DNA of 64,000 nucleotides from Punica granatum. Taxonomy: Eukaryota; Streptophyta; Magnoliopsida; Myrtales; Lythraceae. A program made the translations under genes and the position numbers. Positions 1 through 10,858 of the stretch are shown piece by piece (the first letter of the stretch is position 1; the number at the start of each line of letters is the position of its first letter). Location: NCBI RefSeq assembly GCF_007655135.1, contig NC_045130.1, positions 20,155,363 to 20,219,362 on the forward strand, given 5' to 3'. The notes under the pieces were generated by a model that saw only the letters and a list, made by a program, of their open reading frames with translations, did no database searches and was not told where the DNA came from.

Positions 1-3000
1 CCGAGTCCCTTCCATTCGTCTCCGTAGGGCCGAGTCCCTTCGTTAGATCCCGCACAGGGCCGAGTCCCTTCCATTCGTCTCCGTAGGGCCGAGTCCCTTC
101 GCTAGATCCCCCACAGGGCCGAGTCCCTTCCATTCCTCTTCCGTAGGGCCGAGTCCCTTCGTTAGATCCCCCACAGGGCCGAGTCCCATCCATTGATCAT
201 CCGTAGGGCCGAGTCCCTTCGTTAGATCCCCCACAAGGCCGAGTCCTTTCCTTTGATCTTCGTAGGGTTGAGTCCCTTCGTTAGATCTCCCACAGGGCCG
301 AGTCCCTTCCATTTGATCTTCCGTAGGGCCGAGTCCCTTCGTTAGATCCCCCACAGGGCCGAGTCCCTTCCATTCATCTTCCGTAGGGCCGAGTCCCTTC
401 GTTAGATCCCCCACAGGGGCGAGTCCCTTCCATTCATCTTCCGTAGGGCCGAGTCCCTTCGTTAGGTCCCCACAGGGCCGAGTCCCTTCCATTCATCTTC
501 CGTAGGGCCGAGTCCCTTCGTTAGGTCCCCACAGGGCCGAGTCCCTTCCATTCATCTTCCGTAGGGCCGAGTCCCTTCGTTAGATCCCCCTCAAGGCCGA
601 GTCCCTTCCATTCGTCTCCGTAGGGCCGAGTCCCTTCGTTAGATCCCCCACAGGGCCGAGTCCCTTCCATTCCTCTTCCGTAGGGCCCAGTCCCTTCGTT
701 AGATCCCCCTCAGGGCCGAGTCCCTTCCATTCGCCTCCGTAGGGCTGAGTCCCTTCGTTAGATCCCCCACAGGGCCGAGTCCCTTCCATTCCTCTTCCGT
801 AGGGCCGAGTCCCTTCGTTAGATCCCCCACAGGGCCGAGTCCCTTCCATTCCTCTTCCGTAGGGCCGAGTCCCTTCGTTAGATCCCCCACAGGGCCGAGT
901 CCCTTCCATTCATCTTCCGTAGGGCCGAGTCCCTTCGTTAGATCCCCCACAGGGCCTAGTCCCTTCCATTCATCTTCCGTAGGGCCGAGTCCCTTCGTTA
1001 GATCCCCCACAGGGCCGAGTCCCTTCCATTCATCTTCCGTAGGGCCGAGTCCCTTCGTTAGATCCCCCACATGGCCGAGTCCCTTCCATTCATCTTCCGT
1101 AGGGCCGAGTCCCTTCGTTAGATCCCCCACAGGGCCGAGTCCCTTCCATTCGTCTCCGTAGGGCCGAGTCCCTTCGGTTGATCCCCCACAGGGCCGAGTC
1201 CCTTCCATTCGTCTCCGTAGGGCCGAGTCCCTTCGCTAGATCCCCCACAGGGCCGAGTCCCTTCCATTCCTCTTCCGTAGGTCCGAGTCCCTTCGTTAGA
1301 TCCCCCACAGGGCCGAGTCCCATCCATTGATCATCCGTAGGGCCGAGTCCCTTCGTTAGATCCCCCACAAGGCCGAGTCCTTTCCTTTGATCTTCGTAGG
1401 GTTGAGTCCCTTCGTTAGATCTCCCACAGGGCCGAGTCCCTTCCATTTGATCTTCCGTAGGGCCGAGTCCCTTCGTTAGATCCCCCACAGAGCCGAGTCC
1501 CTTCCATTCATCTTCCGTAGGGCCGAGTCCCTTCGTTAGATCCCCCACAGGGCCGAGTCCCATCCATTGATCATCCGTAGGGCCGAGTCCCTTAGTTAGA
1601 TCCCCCACAAGGCCGAGTCCTTTCCTTTGATCTTCGTAGGGTTGAGTCCCTTCGTTAGATCTCCCATAGGGCCGAGTCCCTTCCATTTGATCTTCCGTAG
1701 GGCCGAGTCCCTTCGTTAGATCCCCTACAGGGTCGAGTCCCTTCCATTGATCTTCCGTAGGGCCGAGTCCCTTCGTTAGATACCCTACAGGGCCGAGTCC
1801 CTTCCTTTATTCTTCAGTAGGGCCGAGTCCCGTCGTTAGATCCCTCCAGGGCCGAGTCCCTTCCATTGATCTTCCGTAGGGCCGAGTCCCTTTGTTAGAT
1901 CCCCACAGGGCCGAGTCCCTTCCATTCATCTACGGTAAGGCCGAGTCCCTTCGTTAGATCCCCCACAGGGCCGAGCCCCTTCCATTCATCTTCCGTAGGG
2001 CCGAGTCCCTTCGTTAGATCCCCCTCAGGGCCGAGTCCCATCCATTCATCTTCCGTAGGACCGAGTCCCTTCGTTAGGTCCTCACAGGTCCGAGTCCCTT
2101 CCATTCATCTTCCGTAGGGCCGAGTCCCTTCGTTAGGTCCCCACAGGGCCGAGTCCCTTCCATTCATCTTCCGTAGGGCGGAGTCCCTTCGTTAGATCCC
2201 CCACAGGGCGGAGTCCCTTCCATTGATCTTCCGTAGAGTCGAGTCCCTTCGTTAGATCCCCACAGGGCGGAGTCCCTTCCATTGATCTTCCGTAGGGCCG
2301 AGTCCCTTCGTTAGATCCCCACAGGGCCGAGTACCTTCCATTCATCTTCCGTAGGGCCGAGTGCCTTCGTTAGATCCCCCACAGGGGCGAGTCCCTTCCA
2401 TTCATCTTCCGTAGGGCCGAGTCCCTTCGTTAGATCCCCCACAGGGGCGAGTCCCTTCCATTCATCTTCCCTAGGGCCGAGTCCCTTCGTTAGATCCCCC
2501 ACAGGGCCGAGTCCCTTCCATTCATCTTCCGTAGGGCCGAGTCCCTTCGTTAGATCCCCCACAGGGCCGAGTCCCTTCCATTCATCTTCCGTAGGGCCGA
2601 GTCCCTTCGTTAGATCCCCCACAGGGCCGAGTCCCTTCCATTCATCTTCCGTAGGGCCGAGTCCCTTCGTTAGATCCCCCACAGGGCGAGTCCCTTCCAT
2701 TCATCTTCCGTAGGGCCGAGTCCCTTCGTTAGATCCCCCACAGGGCCGAGTCCCTTCCATTCATCTTCCGTAGGGCCGAGTCCCTTCGTTAGATCCCCCA
2801 CAGGGCCGAGTCCCTTCCATTCATCTTCCGTAGGGCCGAGTCCCTTCGTTAGGTCCCCACAGGGCCGAGTCCCTTCCATTCATCTTCCGTAGGGCCGAGT
2901 CCCTTCGTTAGTTCCCCCACAGGGCCGAGTCCCTTCCATTCATCTTCCGTAGGGCGGAGTCCCTTCGTTAGATCCCCACAGGGCCGAGTCCCTTCCATTC

Positions 3001-6000
3001 ATCTTCCGTAGGGCCGAGTGCCTTCGTTAGATCCCCACAGGGCCGAGTCCCTTCCATTCATCTTCCGTAGGGCCGAGTCCCTTCGTTAGATCCCCACAGG
3101 GGCGAGTCCCTTCTATTCATCTTCCCTAGGGCCGAGTCCCTTCGTTAGATCCCCCACAGGGCCGAGTCCCTTCCATTCATCTTCCGTAGGGCCGAGTCCC
3201 TTCGTTAGATCCCCCACAGGGCCGAGTCCCTTCCATTCATCTTCCGTAGGGCCGAGTCCCTTCGTTAGATCCCCCACAGGGCCTAGTCCCTTCCATTCAT
3301 CTTCCGTAGGGCCGAGTCCCTTCGTTAGGTCCCCACAGGGCCTAGTCCCTTCCATTCATCTTCCGTAGGGCGGAGTCCCTCCGTTAGATCCCCCACAGGG
3401 CGGAGTCCCTTCCATTAATCTTCCGTAGAGTCGAGTCCCTTCGTTAGATCCCCACAGGGCCGAGTCCCTTCCATTGATCTTCCGTAGGGCCGAGTCCCTT
3501 CGTTAGATCCCCACAGGGCCGAGTCCCTTCCATTCATCTTCCGTAGGGCCGAGTGCCTTCGTTAGATCACCCACAGGGCCGAGTCCCTTCCATTCATCTT
3601 CCGTAGGGCCGAGTCCCTTCGTTAGATCCCCCACAGGGCCGAGTCCCTTCCATTCATCTTCCGTAGGGCGGAGTCCCTCCGTTAGATCCCCCAAAGGGCG
3701 GAGTCCCTTCCATTAATCTTCCGTATAGTCGAGTCCCTTCGTTAGATCCCCACAGGGCCGAGTACCTTCCATTCATCTTCCGTAGGGCCGAGTGCCTTCG
3801 TTAGATCCCCCACAGGGGCGAGTCCCTTCCATTCATCTTCCGTAGGGCCGAGTCCCTTCGTTAGATCCCCCACAGGGGCGAGTCCCTTCCATTCATCTTC
3901 CCTAGGGCCGAGTCCCTTCGTTAGATCCCCCACAGGGCCGAGTCCCTTCCATTCATCTTCCGTAGGGCCGAGTCCCTTCGTTAGATCCCCCACAGGGCCG
4001 AGTCCCTTCCATTCATCTTCCGTAGGGCCGAGTCCCTTCGTTAGATCCCCCACAGGGCCGAGTCCCTTCCATTCATCTTCCGTAGGGCCGAGTCCCTTCG
4101 TTAGATCCCCCACAGGGCCGAGTCCCTTCCATTCATCTTCCGTAGGGCCGAGTCCCTTCGTTAGATCCCCCACAGGGCCGAGTCCCTTCCATTCATCTTC
4201 CGTAGGGCCGAGTCCCTTCGTTAGATCCCCCACAGGGCCGAGTCCCTTCCATTCATCTTCCGTAGGGCCGAGTCCCTTCGTTAGGTCCCCACAGGGCCGA
4301 GTCCCTTCCATTCATCTTCCGTAGGGCCGAGTCCCTTCGTTAGATCCCCCACAGGGCCGAGTCCCTTCCATTCATCTTCCGTAGGGCGGAGTCCCTTCGT
4401 TAGATCCCCACAGGGCCGAGTCCCTTCCATTCATCTTCCGTAGGGCCGAGTGCCTTCGTTAGATCCCCCACAGGGCCGAGTCCCTTCCATTCATCTTCCG
4501 TAGGGCCGAGTCCCTTCGTTAGATCCCCCACAGGGGCGAGTCCCTTCTATTCATCTTCCCTAGGGCCGAGTCCCTTCGTTAGATCCCCCACAGGGCCGAG
4601 TCCCTTCCATTCATCTTCCGTAGGGCCGAGTCCCTTCGTTAGAACCCCCACAGGGGCGAGTCCCTTCCATTCATCTTCCCTAGGGCCGAGTCCCTTTGTT
4701 AGATCCCCCACAGGGCCGAGTCCCTTCCATTCATCTTCCGTAGGGCCGAGTCCCTTCGTTAGATCCCCCACAGGGCCTAGTCCCTTCCATTCATCTTCCG
4801 TAGGGCCGAGTCCCTTCGTTAGGTCCCCACAGGGCCTAGTCCCTTCCATTCATCTTCCGTAGGGCGGAGTCCCTCCGTTAGATCCCCCACAGGGCGGAGT
4901 CCCTTCCATTAATCTTCCGTAGAGTCGAGTCCCTTCGTTAGATCCCCACAGGGCCGAGTCCCTTCCATTGATCTTCCGTAGGGTCGAGTCCCTTCGTTAG
5001 ATCCCCACAGGGCCGAGTCCCTTCCATTCATCTTCCGTAGGGCCGAGTGCCTTCGTTAGATCCCCCACAGGGCCGAGTCCCTTCCATTCATCTTCCGTAG
5101 GGCCGAGTCCCTTCGTTAGATCCCCCACAGGGCCGAGTCCCTTCCATTCATCTTCCGTAGGGCGGAGTCCCTCCGTTAGATCCCCCAAAGGGCGGAGTCC
5201 CTTCCATTAATCTTCCGTATAGTCGAGTCCCTTCGTTAGATCCCCACAGGGCCGAGTCCCTTCCATTGATCTTCCGTAGGGCCGAGTCCCTTCGTTAGAT
5301 CCCCACAGGGCCGAGTCCCTTCCATTGATCTTCCGTAGGGCCGAGTCCCTTCGTTAGATCCCCACAGGGCCGAGTCCCTTCCATTCATCTTCCGTAGGGC
5401 CGAGTGCCTTCGTTAGATCACCCACAGGGCGGAGTCCCTTCCATTGATCTTCCGTAGAGTCGAGTCCCTTCGTTAGATCCCCACAGGGCCGAGTCCCTTC
5501 CATTGATCTTCCGTAGGGCCGAGTCCCTTCGTTAGATCCCCACAGGGCCGAGTACCTTCCATTCATCTTCCGTAGGGCCGAGTGCCTTCGTTAGATCCCC
5601 CACAGGGGCGAGTCCCTTCCATTCATCTTCCGTAGGGCCGAGTCCGTTCGTTAGATCCCCCACAGGGGCGAGTCCCTTCCATTCATATTCCGTAGGGCCG
5701 AGTCCCTTCGTTAGATCCCCCACAGGGCCGAGTCCCTTCCATTCATCTTCCGTAGGGCCGAGTCCCTTCGTTAGGTCCCCACAGGGCCGAGTCCCTTCCA
5801 TTCATCTTCCGTAGGGCCGAGTCCCTTCGTTAGATCCCCCACAGGGCCGAGTCCCTTCCATTCATCTTCCGTAGGGCGGAGTCCCTTCGTTAGATCCCCA
5901 CAGGGCCGAGTCCCTTCCATTCAGCTTCCGTAGGGCCGAGTCCCTTCGTTAGATCCCCCACAGGGGCGAGTCCCTTCCATTCATCTTCCCTAGGGCCGAG

Positions 6001-8640
6001 TCCCTTCGTTAGATCCCCCACAGGGCCGAGTCCCTTCCATTCATCTTCCGTAGGGCCGAGTCCCTTCGTTAGATCCCCCACAGGGCCGAGTCCCTTCCAT
6101 TCATCTTCCGTAGGGCCGAGTCCCTTCGTTAGATCCCCCACAGGGCCTAGTCCCTTCCATTCATCTTCCGTAGGGCCGAGTCCCTTCGTTAGGTCCCCAC
6201 AGGGCCTAGTCCCTTCCATTCATCTTCCGTAGGGCGGAGTCCCTCCGTTAGATCCCCCACAGGGCGGAGTCCCTTCCATTAATCTTCCGTAGAGTCGAGT
6301 CCCTTCGTTAGATCCCCACAGGGCCGAGTCCCTTCCATTGATCTTCCGTAGGGCCGAGTCCCTTCGTTAGATCCCCACAGGGCCGAGTCCCTTCCATTCA
6401 TCTTCCGTAGGGCCGAGTGCCTTCGTTAGATCACCCACAGGGCCGAGTCCCTTCCATTCATCTTCCGTAGGGCCGAGTCCCTTCGTTAGATCCCCCACAG
6501 GGCCGAGTCCCTTCCATTCATCTTCCGTAGGGCGGAGTCCCTCCGTTAGATCCCCCAAAGGGCGGAGTCCCTTCCATTAATCTTCCGTATAGTCGAGTCC
6601 CTTCGTTAGATCCCCACAGGGCCGAGTCCCTTCCATTGATCTTCCGTAGGGCCGAGTCCCTTCGTTAGATCCCCACAGGGCCGAGTCCCTTCCATTGATC
6701 TTCCGTAGGGCCGAGTCCCTTCGTTAGATCCCCACAGGGCCGAGTCCCTTCCATTAATCTTCCGTAGGGCCGAGTGCCTTCGTTAGATCACCCACAGGGC
6801 CGAGTCCCTTCCATTCATCTTCCGTAGGGCCGAGTCCCTTCGTTAGATCCCCCACAGGGGCGAGTCCCTTCCATTCATCTTCCGTAGGGCCGAGTCCCTT
6901 CGTTAGATCCCCCACAGGGCCGAGTCCCTTCCATTCATCTTCGGTAAGGCCGAGTCCCTTCGTTAGATCCCCCACAGGGCCGAGTCCCTTCCATTCATCT
7001 TCCGTAGGGCCGAGTCCCTTCGTTAGATCCCCCACAGGGCCGAGTCCCTTCCATTCATCTTCCGTTGGGCCGAGTCCCTTCGTTAGATCCCCCACAAGGC
7101 CGAGTCCCTTCCATTCATCTTCCGTAGGGCCGAGTCCCTTCGTTAGATCCCCCACAGGGCCGAGTCCCTTCCATTCATCTTCCGTAGGGCCGAGTCCCTT
7201 CGTTTGATCCCCTACAGGGCCGAGTCCCTTCGTTAGATCCCCCTCAGGGCCGAGTCCCTTCCATTCATCTTCCGTAGGGCGGAGTCCCTTCGTTAGATCC
7301 CCCACAGGGGCGAGTCTCTTCCCTTCATCTTCCGTAGGGCCGAGTCCCTTCGTTAGATCCCCCACAGGGCCGAGTCCCTTCCATTAATCTTCCGTAGGGC
7401 CGAGTCCCTTCGTTAGATCCCCACAGGGCGGAGTCCCTTCCATTGATCTTCCGTAGGGCCGAGTCCCTTCGTTAGATCCCCCACAGGGCCGAGTCCCTTC
7501 CATTCATCTTCCGTAGGGCCGAGTCCCTTCGTTAGATCCCCACAGGGCCGAGTCCCTTCCATTAATCTTCCGTAGGGCCGAGTCCCTTCGTTAGATCCCC
7601 ACAGGGCGGAGTCCCTTCCATTGATCTTCCGTAGGGCCGAGTCCCTTCGTTAGATCCCCCACAGGGCCGAGTCCCTTCCATTCATCTTCCGTAGGGCCGA
7701 GTCCCTTCGTTAGATCCCCACAGGGCCGAGTCCCTTCCATTCATCTTCCGTAGGGCCGAGTACCTTCGTTAGATCCCCCACAGAGGCGAGTCCCTTCCAT
7801 TCATCTTCCGTAGGGCCGAGTCCCTTCGTTAGATCCCCCACAGGGGCGAGTCCCTTCCATTCATCTTCCGTAGGGCCGAGTCCCTTCGTTAGATCCCCCA
7901 CAGGGCCGAGTCCCTTCCATTCATCTTCCGTAGGGCCGAGTCCCTTCGTTAGATCCCCCACAGGGCCTAGTCCCTTCCATTCATCTTCCGTAGGGCCGAG
8001 TCCCTTCGTTAGATCCCCCACAGGGCCGAGTCCCTTCCATTCATCTTCCGTAGGGCCGAGTCCCTTCGTTAGATCCCCCAGAGGGCCGAGTCCCTTCCAT
8101 TCATCTTCCGTAGTGCCGAGTCCCTTCGTTAGATCCCCTACAGGGCCTAGTCCCTTCCATTCATCTTCCGTAGGGCGGAGTCCCTTCGTTAGATCCCCCA
8201 CAGGGGCGAGTCTCTTCCCTTCATCTTCCGTAGGGCCGAGTCCCTTCGTTAGATCCCCCACAGGGCCGAGTCCCTTCCATTCATCTTCCGTAGGGCCGAG
8301 TCCCTTCGTTAGATCCCCCACAGGGCCTAGTCCCTTCCATTCATCTTCCGTACGGCCGAGTCCCTTCCATTAATCTTCCGTAGGGCCGAGTCCCTTCGTT
8401 AGATTCCCACAGGGCCGAGTCCCTTCCATTGATCTTTCGTAGGGCCGAGTCCCTCGTTAGATCTCCCACAGGACCGAGTCCCTTCCATTGATCTTCCGTA
8501 GGGCCGAGTCCCTTCGTTAGTTCCCCTCAGGGCCGAGTCCCAGCCTTAGATCTTTTGTAGGGCTGAGTTCCATCGATAGATTTCTCACAGGGCCGAGTCC
8601 CATCTTTATGTTTCCACAAGACTGAGTCTCGTTCGCAGAT
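1..8640 (+). repeat. 60-bp satellite-like tandem array in the E0 3' UTR
   Basis: About 143 head-to-tail copies of a 60-bp unit. Each unit is two related 30-bp halves, both starting GCCGAGTCCCTTC; one half continues GTTAGATCCCCCACAGG and the other CATTCATCTTCCGTAGG. The register is exact over long stretches (for example 3961-4260), with 59-bp variants where one C is missing. The left edge is off the window; the right edge decays over 8400-8640 into degenerate halves. Because the period is 20 codons, several frames stay open for long distances on both strands, but these encode only a 20-residue periodic peptide and I do not call them genes. The array ends about 390 bp before the E0 polypurine tract, the same place where E1, E3 and E4 carry other tandem arrays. 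I therefore place it in the 3' UTR of E0. The alternative is an independent satellite next to an LTR; the missing left side would decide. Confidence 0.9.
3328..6640 (+). repeat. Higher-order repeat blocks within the 60-bp array
   Basis: A diagnostic run of variant monomers (GGTCCCCACAGGGCCTAG, then GGCGGAGTCCCTCCG, then CATTAATCTTCCGTAGAGTC, then the AAAGGGCGG variant) recurs at 3328, 4822 and 6192. The spacings are 1494 and 1370 bp. This shows amplification of multi-monomer blocks of roughly 23-25 units, not only single-unit slippage. A smaller version occurs at the left end, where a CCATCCATTGATCATCC variant recurs near 186, 1319 and 1559. Confidence 0.8.
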
Positions 8641-9026
8641 GATACAAATACGCCATCCACCCAGTAGCATAACAATCAGTTGGCAAGCAACGAAGCATTC
8701 TGCCACAACATCGATTGCAGCACAGACAAGCTCAATGATGGAGGAATCACAATGATTCCTTCCACACCTCACGCAACTCCCCAGCGTTTGCATTTACTTT
8801 TTACAAGCATTTTCATTCTGCAATGCATCCCATGCGACTACTTCTGTTTAGGGGTCCGTCCCTTCAGGTTCATCCTGACTTTTACATTTCTGCATCAGGT
8901 ATAATATCCCCACATATCCAAAGTAGGAGGGAGAAGACTGTTATCGGAAGTTCCATATCGATCATTGCTATCAAACTGGGGTGCTTCTAAAGTCTTTGGC
9001 TGCATCCTCTACTCGAGCAAGCAGTC
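8641..9026 (+). other. E0 3' UTR between the array and the polypurine tract
   Basis: This is non-coding. A single degenerate unit at about 8850-8900 (GGGTCCGTCCC, then TTCAGGTTCATCCTGAC) resembles the 49-bp repeat of E1 and E4. The segment 8900-9026 matches the equivalent part of E3 (47150-47273) and E1 (25380-25433), including CCACATATCCAAAG and the CTTTGGC..CATCCTCT stretch before the polypurine tract. Short open frames here are chance. Confidence 0.7.
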
Positions 9027-9040
9027 AAAGAGGGGCAAGC
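9027..9040 (+). other. E0 polypurine tract
   Basis: AAAGAGGGGCAAGC lies directly before the LTR start TGTCAGCACC. The same 14 bases precede the 3' LTRs of E1 and E3, and a one-base variant precedes that of E4 on the minus strand. In LTR retrotransposons this tract primes plus-strand DNA synthesis. Confidence 0.85.
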
Positions 9041-10379
9041 TGTCAGCACCCCATTTTGGCTCATCAATTCAAATTACATTATCAGCAATGATCCAAGCCA
9101 CAACTTGAGCAGAATACAGAAAAACGACTTAACAGAGTAGAAAATCACTATTCATCCTCAAGTCGGCAAAATTGGGCAAATGACACATGCATATGATAGG
9201 ACTCCAGGAGTCATCAAGGAGCAACAGAGTGACTAGAGAGCTCAGCAATATCCAAAACCGGCATTTTCAGTATATCACACAGACAGTTCTATTTTCCGAT
9301 AGTTCGCTCAGTCATCGGAAGATAGCCAATATTGGACTCCAAAAATCCACTCCAATGCCAAACAGATGAAAAGTGTCCCCAAAGGCATTTTGCAAATCAT
9401 CTGCTCTATACAGAACAACTTTCTGTATACAGACAACTTTTCAGTGGAAGTCCAAAAATGCCGGTTTCTCGGAGAAAAGTTAATTCCAAATATCAGATGC
9501 GGCCATGCCCCTCAATCATACAGAGCACGAGCAGTGCTTCATATTGTCTTTTAGAAGCCATACAGACACTCTGAATGACTTCCGAACGACAAAACGGGCA
9601 TACCCTTCTTCGGAAGAGCGTAACCGGAGACTGGTCTGATGGAATTACGGCAAACGAAGTTCACACTACATTGCCCTGAAAACTCCAGCGGACATTCGCA
9701 ATTAGGCAAAACAGACAGCAAAACCCTTCACGGTTTCCCGAGTAACCTCCGAGGGGTACAAAAGGCCATTTTCAATGAAAATCCATATCCGGAGGTCCTC
9801 TTTGGGGAAACTTGACGCCGGATGCTTACCTTACACAATGCTAGCCTTCTCAAGGCTCAATGTGGAATCGTCGGAATGAATCACACAACTCATCTAGACC
9901 CCTCGAGCAGTGCTTTAAGGGTCTCGGATGCACTTTTCATATCCTTAGAGGCCCAATCTCAGCAAACAGAGATCGCAGTAATCTCCGGATCGCCCAAGAA
10001 ACTCAGAAAGCAATCTGAGAAATCCAGTTTCGGCCTCCTAGGACATCTCCGGCTCCATATTTACATTTACCGGCTTAAGGGACAAGTGCCCGCGTAATTT
10101 GACAATTTATGTCAAAATGACCGACGTGGGATGCAGATACAAGATATGCTGTCAGAAGTGGGTAACCTCGCTCTGAATGCATAAAAGGAGCAAAACCAGC
10201 TTCCAAGCCTCATACAGACATTTGGCAATTTCTCACGGAAAATGCCAATCTCGGACTCATTAAATCCATTTCCTCGCGTATATCGATAATTCGACGTTCA
10301 ATTCAAACCACGAACTTTGAATGCCGGATCAATCGAGATCCGAGCTTTTTCCCGGTTTCTCCTCTTCGGTCGTGGGACC
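9041..10379 (+). mobile_element. E0 3' LTR (type B), left part
   Basis: It starts TGTCAGCACCCC right after a polypurine tract and is closely similar to the start of the E3 3' LTR at 47288. It is broken at 10379 by insertion of E1 and resumes at 30488. The joined LTR would be about 4.88 kb. The sequence has no coding capacity that I can support. Confidence 0.85.
10375..10379. repeat. Target-site duplication of E1, left copy (GGACC)
   Basis: GGACC immediately precedes the E1 5' LTR and recurs at 30483-30487 immediately after its 3' LTR. The uninterrupted sequence in the E3 LTRs reads GGGACCCA at the same place, so one copy was duplicated on insertion. Confidence 0.9.
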
Positions 10380-10780
10380 TGTCAGCACCCCATTTTGGCC
10401 CACCGGCTTCCCACACGAGAATTCCCGATCAAAGCCCGGGTTACTATTCATGACCCGGCAATCAGAGGCAAATAGGCGAGCACGGAGTCATGAACAATGA
10501 GAGAAGAGTTGGGTCGCTAAGAAAAGCAAGGGAAAGCCATCGGAAGAACGAACGGACAAAGAACCCCGAAAACAGGCAGAGCTGGCACTGTGGCACTATT
10601 CATCACTGAGTCACCGAAGCACCGAAAGGTGCCCAATATAGGGCTCCAAAAATCCCTCTCAGTGCCAAAATGACCAATGACACGTCCGGGCGCATCTCCG
10701 GGACATCCTACTTAAGCCGGGACACCCCGATCCCCCACGGACGCCTTTTCTGACAGAGCTCCCGGGGTTCGCTCCATTGA

Positions 10781-10858
10781 CAAGCAAACGGTCCCTCAAA
10801 ACGGGCCTACAGGCATCCAGGGACCACCAGGGCCGGGAAACAAGCAAACGGTCCCTCA
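10781..10858 (+). repeat. Templated filler duplication at a deletion junction
   Basis: CAAGCAAACGGTCCCTCA occurs at 10781-10798 and again at 10841-10858, exactly 60 bp apart. The second copy spans the breakpoint of the ~945-bp deletion. The intact 3' LTR has only the first copy (near 25849); at the second place it reads CAAGCTTCAGAC. The filler was therefore copied from 60 bp upstream when the break was repaired. Confidence 0.85.

Noticed and set aside
43..8321. Many long minus-strand open frames encoding a Gly/Pro/Lys-rich 20-residue repeat
   Set aside because: They arise because the 60-bp period is a multiple of three. Overlapping frames are equally open and there is no start context or domain.
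1..8640. CRISPR-like regular repeats
   Set aside because: Units are head-to-tail without unique spacers, and the rest of the window is plant retrotransposon DNA.
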